Shown in pieces: positions 23,864 to 32,409 of a stretch of 41,899 bases of DNA. The stretch covers positions 1-41,899 of the forward strand of contig JBKHXF010000028.1 in assembly GCA_046566145.1 (NCBI GenBank), given 5' to 3'. Numbering within the stretch: the first letter of the stretch is position 1; each line of letters opens with the position of its first letter. This DNA comes from JBKHXF01 sp046566145. Its GTDB lineage: Bacteria; Actinomycetota; Nitriliruptoria; Nitriliruptorales; Nitriliruptoraceae. The notes under the pieces are model-generated. The model made no database searches, was not told the origin of the DNA, and worked only from the letters and a program-made list of their open reading frames with translations. The position numbers and the translations under genes were made by a program.

Positions 23864-24952
23864 GTGACCGACCACCCGGCGCTGCGCCTCACGGGCGTGC
23901 ACAAGCGCTTCGGTGCGACCGTCGCCGTCGACACGCTCGACCTCGAGGTCCGCCGGGGGACCATCACCGCGCTGCTCGGCCCTTCGGGCTGCGGCAAGAC
24001 CACGGCCCTGCGCTGCATCGCCGGGCTCGAGCGCCCCGACGCGGGGACGATCGAGATCGACGGTGAGATGGTCGCCGCTCCGGGCACGCACGTCCCGGCC
24101 GAGCGCCGCCGGGTCGGCATGGTGTTCCAGGACTACGCGCTGTTCCCGCACCTCACGGTGCTGGGCAACGTCGAGTACGGGCTCCACGACCTGCCCCGTC
24201 GGGACCGCCGCGCCGCGGCCATGGAGGCGCTCGACCTGGTCGGGCTCGCGCACCTCGCCGACCGGACCCCGGACGCGGTGTCCGGTGGCCAGCGGCAGCG
24301 CGTGGCGCTGGCCCGGGCGCTCGCGCCGCGACCGGACCTGATCCTGCTCGACGAGCCGTTCTCGAACCTCGACGCCGCGCTGCGCGCCACCGTGCGCGAG
24401 GACGTGCGCGCCATCCTCAAGGCGGCGGACGCCACCGCCGTGTTCGTCACGCACGACCAGGAGGAGGCGCTCTCGCTGGCCGACGAGGTCGCGGTCATGG
24501 CCGACGGCCACCTCCACCAGGTGGACGCGCCGTTCCTGCTCTACACCCGGCCGGCCACGGCGTTCGTCGCCCGGTTCGTGGGCGACGCCGACGTGCTGCC
24601 GGCGACGCGCCTCACGAGCGACGAGGTCCTGACCTCGCTGGGTCGCCTGCCCACCGTGGCGCCCGTGACGACCCACGACCTCGAGGTCGTCGTGCGTCCG
24701 GAGATGCTGCGGCTGCTGCAGGACCCGGCCGGCGACGTCGTCGTCGAGCAGGTCACCTACTTCGGCCACGACCAGCTGCTGACCCTTCGCCTGGCCGACG
24801 GCACGGTGGTGCGATCGCGGCAGGGCCCGGACCTGCTGCTGCACGCCGGCGACCGCGTGCGCGCCGACGTGGTGGGGCCCGTGGTCGCGTTCCCCGCCGG
24901 CGGTCGTCCCGCCGGCGCCGGCGGCGCGCTCGAGCACGCGCTCGCGGGGTGA
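23864..24952 (+). CDS. fbpC: ferric iron ABC transporter ATP-binding protein (FbpC-like)
   Basis: GTG 23864 (GGAG nine bases upstream) gives 362 residues with LLGPSGCGKTTALRCIAGLERPDAGTI (Walker A), MVFQDYALFPHLTVLGNV (Q-loop), VSGGQRQRVALARAL, LILLDEPFSNLD and VFVTHDQEEAL, plus a C-terminal TOBE-like regulatory domain. The order and lengths match FbpC/PotA-type ATPases. The iron box in front makes ferric iron the likely substrate. The cognate FbpA and FbpB are encoded 3.4 kb downstream behind their own box. Its stop overlaps the flavoprotein start (GTGA). Confidence 0.9.
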   Translation: MTDHPALRLTGVHKRFGATVAVDTLDLEVRRGTITALLGPSGCGKTTALRCIAGLERPDAGTIEIDGEMVAAPGTHVPAERRRVGMVFQDYALFPHLTVLGNVEYGLHDLPRRDRRAAAMEALDLVGLAHLADRTPDAVSGGQRQRVALARALAPRPDLILLDEPFSNLDAALRATVREDVRAILKAADATAVFVTHDQEEALSLADEVAVMADGHLHQVDAPFLLYTRPATAFVARFVGDADVLPATRLTSDEVLTSLGRLPTVAPVTTHDLEVVVRPEMLRLLQDPAGDVVVEQVTYFGHDQLLTLRLADGTVVRSRQGPDLLLHAGDRVRADVVGPVVAFPAGGRPAGAGGALEHALAG

Positions 24953-26388
24953 CCTCCCCGGAGGCCGGCCGTCGCGGCGGCGGCCACGTCGTCGTGCTGG
25001 GGGCCGGCCCGGCCGGGCTGTGGGCCGCCTGGCGCGCCGCGCAGGCCGGGCACCAGGTCACCGTCCTCGAGCGCGAGGCGCGGGTCGGCGGCCTGACCGC
25101 GTCGTTCGAGCTCGCCGGGGTGCGGGTCGACCACGGTAGCCACCGGCTCCACCGGGCGACCGACCCGGCCGTCCTCGCCACCCTGCGGGGCCTGCTCGGC
25201 GACGAGCTGCAGGTCCGCCCCCGGGCCGGCCGCATCCGGCTCTCCGGCCGCTGGCTCGGCTTCCCGCTGACCCCGGCCGGCATCGTCACCGGGCTGCCCC
25301 CGGCCTTCGCCGCCCGGGCGCTCGCCGACGCGCTGCTGCCGTCCCGACGGGCGCTGCCCGAGGGCGCCGACCCCGACACCTACGACGCGGTCGTCCGCTC
25401 GCGGCTCGGACCCACCATGGCGGACCGCTTCTACGGGCCCTACGCCGTGAAGATGTGGGGCCGGCCGCCGGACCAGCTCGCCGCCGAGCAGGCCCGCCGG
25501 CGGATCGGCGCGTCCTCCCCCGGGGCGCTCGTGCGACGCGTCCTCGCCGGACGCGACCCGGAGGCCCGGACCTTCCTCTACCCGCGGCGTGGCTTCGGCC
25601 GGATCGCCGAGGTGCTCGCCGAGGCCGCGACGGACGCCGGGGCGAGCATCCGGCTGTCGACCACCGTCACGGGCGTCCGGCCCGCCGACCGGGACCGCCT
25701 CGCCTCCGTCACCTGCGACGCCGGCGACCACCTCGACGCGACGGCCGTGCTCTCCACCCTGCCGCTGCCCGTGCTGCCCCGGCTCGTGCGCGCCGGCGGC
25801 GGCGACGTGCCGGACGGCGTCCTCGCCGCCGGCGGCGGCCTGCGCGCCCGCGCGATGGTCCTCGTCTACCTCGTGCTCCCGTCCCCGCCGTGGACCCGCT
25901 TCGACGCGCACTACCTCCCGGAGTCGTGGACGCCCGTGACCCGGGTGTCGGAGCCTCGCCGGTACCGCGAGGCGCCCGAGGACCCCGACGACGTGACGGT
26001 CCTGTGCGCCGAGGTGCCCTGCGACGTCGGGGACGCCACCTGGACGGCGTCCACCCGGACGCTGCGCGACGTCGTCACGACGACGCTCGAGCGGGCCGGG
26101 CTGCCCCCCGCGGTCGTGCTCGACACCCACGTGGTCCGCGTGCCGTCGGCCTACCCGGTCCTCGACCTCGCCGCCCCCGCACGCCAGGACGTCGTGGAGG
26201 GCTGGGCCTCGGCGCTGCGGGGGGTGCGCACACTCGGTCGGCAGGGGCTGTTCGCCCACGACAACACTCACCACGCGATCGCGATGGCCGAGGCGGCCGT
26301 CGCCGCCACGACCCCCGACGGCCGCCTCGACCCGGGCCCGTGGGCGGCCGCCCGCGAGGGCTTCCGCGACCACGTCGTCGAGGACTGA
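24949..26388 (+). CDS. FAD-dependent oxidoreductase (UDP-galactopyranose mutase/protoporphyrinogen oxidase-like)
   Basis: GTG 24949 overlaps the fbpC stop, so it is co-translated under the iron box. The 479-residue protein has an N-terminal FAD motif VVVLGAGPAGLWAAWRAAQAGHQVTVLEREARVGGL, HGSHRLHR, and FYGPYAVKMWGRPPDQL, a block seen in flavin amine-oxidase-like enzymes related to UGM and found near glycosyltransferase genes. The C-terminal GLFAHDNTHHAIAMAEAAVAA closes the FAD site. It could act on a sugar nucleotide, polyprenol lipid or porphyrin; the sequence does not decide. Convergent with the flippase/GT2 gene 15 bp away. Confidence 0.82.
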   Translation: MTSPEAGRRGGGHVVVLGAGPAGLWAAWRAAQAGHQVTVLEREARVGGLTASFELAGVRVDHGSHRLHRATDPAVLATLRGLLGDELQVRPRAGRIRLSGRWLGFPLTPAGIVTGLPPAFAARALADALLPSRRALPEGADPDTYDAVVRSRLGPTMADRFYGPYAVKMWGRPPDQLAAEQARRRIGASSPGALVRRVLAGRDPEARTFLYPRRGFGRIAEVLAEAATDAGASIRLSTTVTGVRPADRDRLASVTCDAGDHLDATAVLSTLPLPVLPRLVRAGGGDVPDGVLAAGGGLRARAMVLVYLVLPSPPWTRFDAHYLPESWTPVTRVSEPRRYREAPEDPDDVTVLCAEVPCDVGDATWTASTRTLRDVVTTTLERAGLPPAVVLDTHVVRVPSAYPVLDLAAPARQDVVEGWASALRGVRTLGRQGLFAHDNTHHAIAMAEAAVAATTPDGRLDPGPWAAAREGFRDHVVED

Positions 26389-26403
26389 CGCCCCGGCGGC
26401 GCG

Positions 26404-28131
26404 TCAGCGGGCGGCGAGCTCCGGGTTGAGCTCGCGCCACACGGCCGGCACGACGCGGCGCAGGTAGCGGCCGAGCCGGACGAACGAGCGGCCGGTCTCG
26501 CGGAACGTGTACGAGATCGGCACCTCGTGGTAGCGGTAGCCCTTGGCGAGCAGGTCGAGGGTGAGCACCTGCGCGTAGTTGTAGTCGTGCACCACCTCGG
26601 CGGCCGCGGCGGCCGCCGCCGAGAACGCCCGGTAGCCCGACTGCCCGTCGGTGACGTCCCTGCGCGACACGAACCGCAGGATCGCCGTCAGCACGAGGTT
26701 TCCGGCACGACGGTGCGGCAGCATCCGGGCGATGTCGCCGCGGAAGCGCGACCCGAGCACGTAGTCGGCCTCCCCGGCGAGGATCGGCCCGACCAGGACC
26801 GCGAGCTCCTCCGGGGCGTACTCCCCGTCGGCGTCGCAGAACGCGACCGCCACGGCCCCGCGCTCGACGGCGGCGGCGAGGCCGGCGCGGACCGCGGCGC
26901 CGAGCCCCCGGTTCTCCGGCAGCGACAGGACCTCGGCACCGGCGCCCGCCGCCACCCGGGCGGTCGCGTCGCTCGAGCCGTCGTCGACGACCAGCACGTG
27001 CACCGGGTGGCCGTGCACCTCCGCCGGCGCGCGACGCACGACGTCGCCGACCGCGTCCTCCTCGTCGTGCGCGGGCAGGAACAGCACCACCGGGGCGTCG
27101 CGCGCGTGGTCCGGGGTCACCCCCGCCGGCGCCGGCGGCGTGCGGCGAGGCAGGCGCAACCGACCCACGAAGCCCGGTGCCGGGACGAGCAGGGCGACCC
27201 CGCCGGCGACGAGGCTGTAGGCGGTCTTCACGGCGTGGGCCGTGAGCGCGACCGCGAGCCCGGTGGCGGGGTCGACGCCGACGGCGACGAGCGCGGCCGT
27301 GCCCGCCGCCTCGTAGGTGCCGAACCCGCCGGGCGCGACCGCGAGGGTCTGGGCCGCGACGGTCAGCGTGGTGACGACCAGGGCGTCGACGGGGTCGATG
27401 GGGGCGCCGGCCCAGCGGGCGGCGGCCCACACCACCGGGGCCTCGAGCAGCCACGCCGCGAGCACGAGCGACGCGACCCCCGGTCCGGGCAGCCGCAGCG
27501 AGGCGAGCCGTCCGGCCACGGCGTCCGCCCGCCGCAGGCGCACGAGCCAGACGAGTCCGGCCGCGACGACGAGCGCGGGGAGCACGAGGAGGCCGAGCGC
27601 CCAGACGCCGGCGACCTCGAGGAGCAGCCGCGGTCCCACCACGGCGGCGAGGAGTCCGAGCGCGGCGACGTCGGCGGCGCGCAGCGTGACGGTCGAGGCG
27701 GTCGCCGCGGCGATGCCGACCCGGGTCCGGCGGACGACCGAGGTGACGCGCAGCGGCTCGCCGAGCCGCAGCGGCAGGACGTGGTTGCCCCCGAGCGCGA
27801 GGTGGATCCCGGCGAGCGCCTGTCCGAGCGGCAGCGACGGGAGCACGCGCTGCCACGCGACGGCGCGCAGGACGAAGGCCACGAGGTAGGCCGCCACCAC
27901 GGCCAGCGCCACCAGCGGCTCGGCCACGAGCGCCCCGCCGGCGCGGCGCAGGGCGGCCGTGTCGGCGGCCCGCGCGACGACCGGCGCGGCGGCGAGGGTG
28001 ACCGCGAGCCCGGCCCACCAGGCCACCGCGGGACGGGGCCGCCGGCGCCGGGGGCCGGGCGCGACGAGGCCGGGCGCGACGGGTCGGGGGGTGGGGCCGA
28101 GCGAGGGCTCGGGTGAGGCGTCGGGAGGCAC
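26404..28131 (-). CDS. fusion of flippase-like membrane domain (LPG-synthase TM/UPF0104) and GT2 glycosyltransferase
   Basis: GTG 28131 has CGGAG six bases upstream; GTG 28203 is also in frame. After a Pro/Arg-rich start, residues about 35-310 form seven or eight membrane helices with AFVLRAVAWQRVLPSLPLG, LALGGNHVLPLRLGEPLRV and TLAVAPGGFGTYEAAG, the pattern of lysylphosphatidylglycerol-synthase/flippase membrane domains. From about 335 a DPM1-type GT2 domain follows: VVLFLPAHDEED, VLVVDDGSSDAT, FCDADGEYAPEEL, DVTDGQSGYRAF. It probably uses a nucleotide sugar to glycosylate a polyprenyl phosphate and may flip it. Its 5' end faces the fbpA iron box. Confidence 0.85.
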   Translation of the reverse strand: MPPDASPEPSLGPTPRPVAPGLVAPGPRRRRPRPAVAWWAGLAVTLAAAPVVARAADTAALRRAGGALVAEPLVALAVVAAYLVAFVLRAVAWQRVLPSLPLGQALAGIHLALGGNHVLPLRLGEPLRVTSVVRRTRVGIAAATASTVTLRAADVAALGLLAAVVGPRLLLEVAGVWALGLLVLPALVVAAGLVWLVRLRRADAVAGRLASLRLPGPGVASLVLAAWLLEAPVVWAAARWAGAPIDPVDALVVTTLTVAAQTLAVAPGGFGTYEAAGTAALVAVGVDPATGLAVALTAHAVKTAYSLVAGGVALLVPAPGFVGRLRLPRRTPPAPAGVTPDHARDAPVVLFLPAHDEEDAVGDVVRRAPAEVHGHPVHVLVVDDGSSDATARVAAGAGAEVLSLPENRGLGAAVRAGLAAAVERGAVAVAFCDADGEYAPEELAVLVGPILAGEADYVLGSRFRGDIARMLPHRRAGNLVLTAILRFVSRRDVTDGQSGYRAFSAAAAAAAEVVHDYNYAQVLTLDLLAKGYRYHEVPISYTFRETGRSFVRLGRYLRRVVPAVWRELNPELAAR

Positions 28132-28214
28132 GGGTCGCTCCGGGACGGCGGGTGCGGGGTGGGCGTGCGCCGGGCGCGGGCCCGTCCGGGGCCACCTTGG
28201 CACCCGGACGTGGG

Positions 28215-28233
28215 GCAGGTTAGGCTCACCTAA
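28215..28233 (+). promoter_or_regulatory. DtxR/IdeR-type iron box upstream of fbpA
   Basis: GCAGGTTAGGCTCACCTAA matches the 19-bp consensus at 16 positions and contains a TAGGCT -10 hexamer (28221-28226). The AGGTTAGGCTCACCTAACC core (28217-28235) is identical to that in front of the FEA1-like gene. The leader to the fbpA start is about 130 bp. The palindrome may also affect the divergent glycosyltransferase gene. Confidence 0.88.
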
Positions 28234-28363
28234 CCCTGAGCGCGAACCGGCCGCCGTCGTCCCCCCGACGGTACGACCCGCCCCGAGGGTCGCCTGGCCG
28301 GGCGCCGTCCCGGTCCCCGCGCTCGTCCTCGACCCGTTCCCCACCCTCCCGCGAGGTGCCCTC

Positions 28364-29371
28364 GTGCGACGCTCCCGCCGTCCCGCCCTGCTCACCCTGC
28401 TGCTCACCGCCTCGCTCGCCCTGACCGCCTGCGGCGGCTCCAGCGACGAGCTCGTCGTCTACTCCGGCCGCGGCCAGGACCTCATCGGGCCGCTGCTCGA
28501 GCGGTTCAACGAGGAGACCGGCATCCCGATCGCGGTCCGCTACGGCGACTCCTCCGACCTCGCCCTGCTGCTCGACGAGGAGGGCGACGCCACCGATGCC
28601 GACGTGGTCATCACGCAGAACCCCGGTGCGGTCGCGTTCCTGTCGGAGCGCGGGCGCCTCGCGACGCTCGACGACGACCTGCTGGCGCTGGTCGAGCCCC
28701 GCTTCGAGTCCTCGACCGGGACGTGGGTCGGGCTGTCGGGCCGCCAGCGCGTGTTCGTCTACAACCAGGACCTCATCGGCGAGGACGAGCTGCCCGAGAG
28801 CGTGTTCGACCTCGTCGAGCCCGAGTGGCAGGGTCGCTTCGCGGTCGCGCCGCCCAACGGCTCCTTCCAGGACTTCGTCTCGCTGATGCGCCTCGAGGTG
28901 GGGGACGACGCGACACGCGACTGGCTCGAGGGGATCGTCGCCAACGACGTGCGCACCTACCCGAACAACAACTCGATCGTCGACGCGGTCGCCCGCGGCG
29001 AGGTCGAGTTCGGGCTCGTGAACCACTACTACAACTACCGGTTCCTCGAGGAGGACCCCTCGCTGCCGAGCCGCAACCACGTCCCCGAGGGCGACGTCGG
29101 CTCGATGGTCATCGTCTCGACCGCCTCGGTGGTGTCCGGCACCGACCAGCCCGACGCCGCCGAGCAGCTGCTGCGGTTCCTGCTGTCGGAGGAGTCACAG
29201 ACCTACTTCACCACCGAGACGTTCGAGTACCCGCTGGTCGCCGGGGTGGCCGCCTCGCCCGAGCTACCGTCGCTCGCGGACCAGGAGCTTCCCGTCGTCG
29301 ACTTCGACGCGCTGGGCGACGAGCTCCGCTCGACCGTGGAGCTGATCGACGCCAGTGGCCTCCGCAACTGA
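28364..29371 (+). CDS. fbpA: ferric iron-binding lipoprotein (FbpA-like)
   Basis: GTG 28364 with GAGG upstream gives 335 residues. The signal peptide ends in the lipobox LTAC (Cys23). The mature protein has the class of FbpA/FutA transferrins: LVVYSGRGQDLIGPLLERFNEETGI, ADVVITQNPGAVAFL, GLSGRQRVFVYN and the tandem iron-binding tyrosines in VNHYYNYRF (Tyr222, Tyr223). It should bind Fe3+ outside the membrane and hand it to FbpB. Iron box upstream and permease gene overlapping its end confirm the role. Confidence 0.93.
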   Translation: MRRSRRPALLTLLLTASLALTACGGSSDELVVYSGRGQDLIGPLLERFNEETGIPIAVRYGDSSDLALLLDEEGDATDADVVITQNPGAVAFLSERGRLATLDDDLLALVEPRFESSTGTWVGLSGRQRVFVYNQDLIGEDELPESVFDLVEPEWQGRFAVAPPNGSFQDFVSLMRLEVGDDATRDWLEGIVANDVRTYPNNNSIVDAVARGEVEFGLVNHYYNYRFLEEDPSLPSRNHVPEGDVGSMVIVSTASVVSGTDQPDAAEQLLRFLLSEESQTYFTTETFEYPLVAGVAASPELPSLADQELPVVDFDALGDELRSTVELIDASGLRN

Positions 29372-31016
29372 CACCGACGCCGACCCGACCCCCGACACCA
29401 CGCGGGGCCGGGTCCGGGGGCGCGCGGGAGACCGCGCGCCCCTGCGGCTGCGTGCCACCGCGGTCGTCGTCGCCCTGCTGTTCGCCGCGCCGCTCGTCTA
29501 CCTGCTCGTCCGCACGATCGCCGAGGGCGGCTACGTCAGCAGCACCCTCGGCGCCCTGACGCTCGGGCCCCTGGTCGCGAGCGTCGTGCTCGCCGGCGGC
29601 GTCTCGCTGGGTGCGGCCGTCATCGGCACGGCGTGCGCGTGGGTCGTGGTGCGCACCGACCTCCCCGGCCGGCGGGTGCTGCGGCTGCTGCTGCCGCTGC
29701 CGCTGGTCATCCCGTCCTTCATCGGTGCGTTCGCGCTCATCGCGGCGTTCGCCCCCGGCGGCCTGCTGCCGACCCTGCTGGCGCCGCTCGGCGTCACCCG
29801 GCTGCCCGACGTGCGTGGCCTCGCCGGCGCGACGTTCGTGCTGACGATGCTGACCTACCCCTACGTCTACCTGCCGGTGGCGGCACGGCTCGGGCAGCTC
29901 TCGCCGTCGCTGGAGGAGGCCGCCCGGCTGCTCGGGCGCTCGCCGTGGCAGGTGTTCCGCGAGGTGGTCCTCCCCCAGCTCCGTCCGGCCATCCTCGCCG
30001 GCACGCTGCTCGTCTTCCTCTACGTCGTCAGCGACTTCGGTGCCGTCCAGCTGCTGCGGGTGGAGACCTTCGCGACCCGCATCTACCTCGCCTACACCCG
30101 GCTCGACGTCGCCGCCGGCCTGGCGCTGAGCCTCAACCTCGGCCTGCTCGCGCTGCTGATCGTCGCGCTGGAACGGGCCGCAGGACGTCGCCGGTTCGGG
30201 CTCGAGGCGAGCACCGACCGGGCCGTGCGCCCGCTGGTGGTCCCGCTCGGCCGGTGGCGGGCGCCGGCCGCCGCGACGGTGCTGACCACCCTCGCCTTCG
30301 CCTTCGTGGCCCCGCTCTCGGTGCTGCTGTACTGGGCGGTGCGTGGCGTGACCGCCGCGGGTGCCCGGGCCTCGAGCATCGCGTCGGACCCGTCCTCGCT
30401 GCTGGTGCCGGCGCTCAACACCGCCCGGGTCAGCGTGCTCGCCGCCGGCGTCGCCGTGGTCGCGGTCCTTCCCCTCGCCTACCTGACGGTGCGGCACCGC
30501 AGCCGCACCGGCGACGTCGCCAACGCCGTGGTCGTCGGCGGGTTCGCGCTGCCCGGCATCGCGCTGGCGCTCGCGCTCGCGTTCTGGACGCTGCGCACCC
30601 CGGGGCTGCGCCCGCTGTACCAGTCCGAGACGCTGCTGGTGTTCGCCTACGTCGTCCACTTCGGCGCCCAGACGCTGCGCGCCGCGGAGGTGGCGGTGAC
30701 GTCGGTCCCGACGCGCCTCGACGACGCCGCGCGGGCGCTCGGCGCCGGCCGACTGCGACGCCTGCTGACCGTGGACCTGCCCCTGATGCTCCCGGGCCTG
30801 CTCGCCGGCGCCGGGCTGGTGCTGCTCAGCGTGATGAAGGAGCTGCCCGCGACCCTGCTGCTCGCCCCGCCCGGCTTCCAGACGCTGGCGACCCGGGTGT
30901 GGAGCTCGACGCAGGAGGCGTTCATCGCCGACGCGTCCATCGGCGCGCTCGTGCTGGTGACGCTCTCGGGCGTGCTCACCTGGGTGCTGGTGATCCGGCG
31001 GTCGGATGCGCTCTGA
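29355..31016 (+). CDS. fbpB: ferric iron ABC transporter permease (FbpB-like)
   Basis: GTG 29355 overlaps the end of fbpA by 17 bases. The 553-residue protein has two homologous permease halves, each with about six helices and an EAA loop: EEAARLLGRSPWQVFREVVLPQLRP and LDDAARALGAGRLRRLLTVDLPLMLPG. This double-length arrangement is typical of FbpB/SfuB iron permeases. It would work with FbpC from the operon at 23864. An 11-base overlap joins it to the next gene. Confidence 0.93.
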   Translation: MASATDTDADPTPDTTRGRVRGRAGDRAPLRLRATAVVVALLFAAPLVYLLVRTIAEGGYVSSTLGALTLGPLVASVVLAGGVSLGAAVIGTACAWVVVRTDLPGRRVLRLLLPLPLVIPSFIGAFALIAAFAPGGLLPTLLAPLGVTRLPDVRGLAGATFVLTMLTYPYVYLPVAARLGQLSPSLEEAARLLGRSPWQVFREVVLPQLRPAILAGTLLVFLYVVSDFGAVQLLRVETFATRIYLAYTRLDVAAGLALSLNLGLLALLIVALERAAGRRRFGLEASTDRAVRPLVVPLGRWRAPAAATVLTTLAFAFVAPLSVLLYWAVRGVTAAGARASSIASDPSSLLVPALNTARVSVLAAGVAVVAVLPLAYLTVRHRSRTGDVANAVVVGGFALPGIALALALAFWTLRTPGLRPLYQSETLLVFAYVVHFGAQTLRAAEVAVTSVPTRLDDAARALGAGRLRRLLTVDLPLMLPGLLAGAGLVLLSVMKELPATLLLAPPGFQTLATRVWSSTQEAFIADASIGALVLVTLSGVLTWVLVIRRSDAL

Positions 31017-32409
31017 GCGGCTCGTCGGATGGCTGGTGGCGGTCGGGCTCCTCGCCACCCTCGCGGCGGTGCCCGGCGCGTGGGCCCGCTCGACCTACGG
31101 CGCCGAGGCGTCGGTCGACGAGCCGCAGTACCTGCTGACCGCGATCGCGCTCGCCGAGCGCCGCAGCCTCGACATCGGCCCCGAGCTCGACGCCGAGCGC
31201 TGGCGCGAGTTCCACGCCGCACCGCTGCCCCAGCAGACCCGACCGGACGCGGCCCGGCGCGTGTCCCCGCACGACCCGCTCCTGCCGGCGCTGCTGGCGG
31301 GCCCCGTGGGCGCGTTCGGCTGGCGCGCCGGCCGCCTGGCCCTCGCCTCCGTGAACGGGGTGCTCGCGGCGGCGCTGTGCTGGACGGCGGTGCGCCGGCT
31401 CGGGGTCGCGCCCCGGCGGGCCGCCGGCGTGGCGCTCGTGGCCACGGCGTCGGCCCCGCTCGTCGTCTACGGCTCGCAGGTCTACCCGGAGCTGCCCGCG
31501 GCGCTCGCCGTGACCCTCGCCATCGCCGCCGGGCTGGGGCCGGTCGGGCCACGCACGACCGCCGGCGTGGTGGCGGCGGTCGTCGCACTGCCGTGGCTCA
31601 GCGTGAAGTACGTCCCCGTGGCGGCGGTCCTCGCGCTGCTGCACCTCGCCCGGGTGTGGCGCGCGGACGACCGACGGCTGGTCGGGGCGACCCTCGCGGC
31701 GTACGGCGGGCTCGGGGCCGCGTACGTCGGGCTGCACCTGGTCTGGTACGGCGGTGTGACCGTCTACGCCGCCGGGGACTTCTTCGCCGAGAACGGGGGG
31801 CAGCTCGCCGTCACCGGCACCTCACCGGACCTGCTCGGACGCACCCGCCGCCTGCTCGGCCTGCTGGTCGACCGGGGCTTTGGTCTCGCCGCCTGGCAAC
31901 CCGCGTGGCTGGCCCTGCTCGCCGCGGTCCCCGTGCTCGTGCGCCGGCGGCCCCCGGCGTGGGCCTGGCTCGTGGCGCCGCTGGCGACCGGGTGGGCCGT
32001 CGCGACGTGGGTCGCCGTGACGATGCACGGCTGGTGGTTCGCCGGTCGCCACGTCCTGCACGCGCTCCCCGCCGGCGTCCTCGTCGTCGCGTGGTGGCTC
32101 GACCGGCACGCCACCCGCACCGGCCGGCGGCTCACCGCCGGCGCGGGCCTGCTCGGCGTGTGGTCCGCCGGGTGGCTCGTCGCCGGCGCGGTCCTCGGCG
32201 ACCACACCATCGTGGTCGACCCGGCCCGCACCGGCGACCCGTGGTACGGCGTGTGGTCCCGGCTCCTCCCCGACTACCTGCGCGTCACCGCGACCACCTG
32301 GGCGTGGCACGGCGTGTGGCTCGCGGTCGCCGTCGTCGTCGCGACACGCGCGTGGCGCCGTCCGGAGGACGGCGCCACGGCGTCGGAGCTGCAGGCGCTC
32401 AGCCGCTGA
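31006..32409 (+). CDS. GT-C-like polytopic membrane protein (possible glycosyltransferase)
   Basis: ATG 31006 lies inside fbpB's end, so the gene is in the iron operon. The 467-residue product has ten or more hydrophobic helices. After the first helix the loop EASVDEPQYLLTAIALAERRSLDIG contains an acidic pair like the catalytic Asp/Glu loop of GT-C enzymes, and HDPLLPALLAGP resembles the following segment. Such enzymes use polyprenyl-phosphate sugars, the kind of donor the GT2 fusion nearby may make. Acceptor unknown. Its last 11 bases overlap the end of the convergent FEA1-like gene. Confidence 0.75.
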   Translation: MRSERLVGWLVAVGLLATLAAVPGAWARSTYGAEASVDEPQYLLTAIALAERRSLDIGPELDAERWREFHAAPLPQQTRPDAARRVSPHDPLLPALLAGPVGAFGWRAGRLALASVNGVLAAALCWTAVRRLGVAPRRAAGVALVATASAPLVVYGSQVYPELPAALAVTLAIAAGLGPVGPRTTAGVVAAVVALPWLSVKYVPVAAVLALLHLARVWRADDRRLVGATLAAYGGLGAAYVGLHLVWYGGVTVYAAGDFFAENGGQLAVTGTSPDLLGRTRRLLGLLVDRGFGLAAWQPAWLALLAAVPVLVRRRPPAWAWLVAPLATGWAVATWVAVTMHGWWFAGRHVLHALPAGVLVVAWWLDRHATRTGRRLTAGAGLLGVWSAGWLVAGAVLGDHTIVVDPARTGDPWYGVWSRLLPDYLRVTATTWAWHGVWLAVAVVVATRAWRRPEDGATASELQALSR

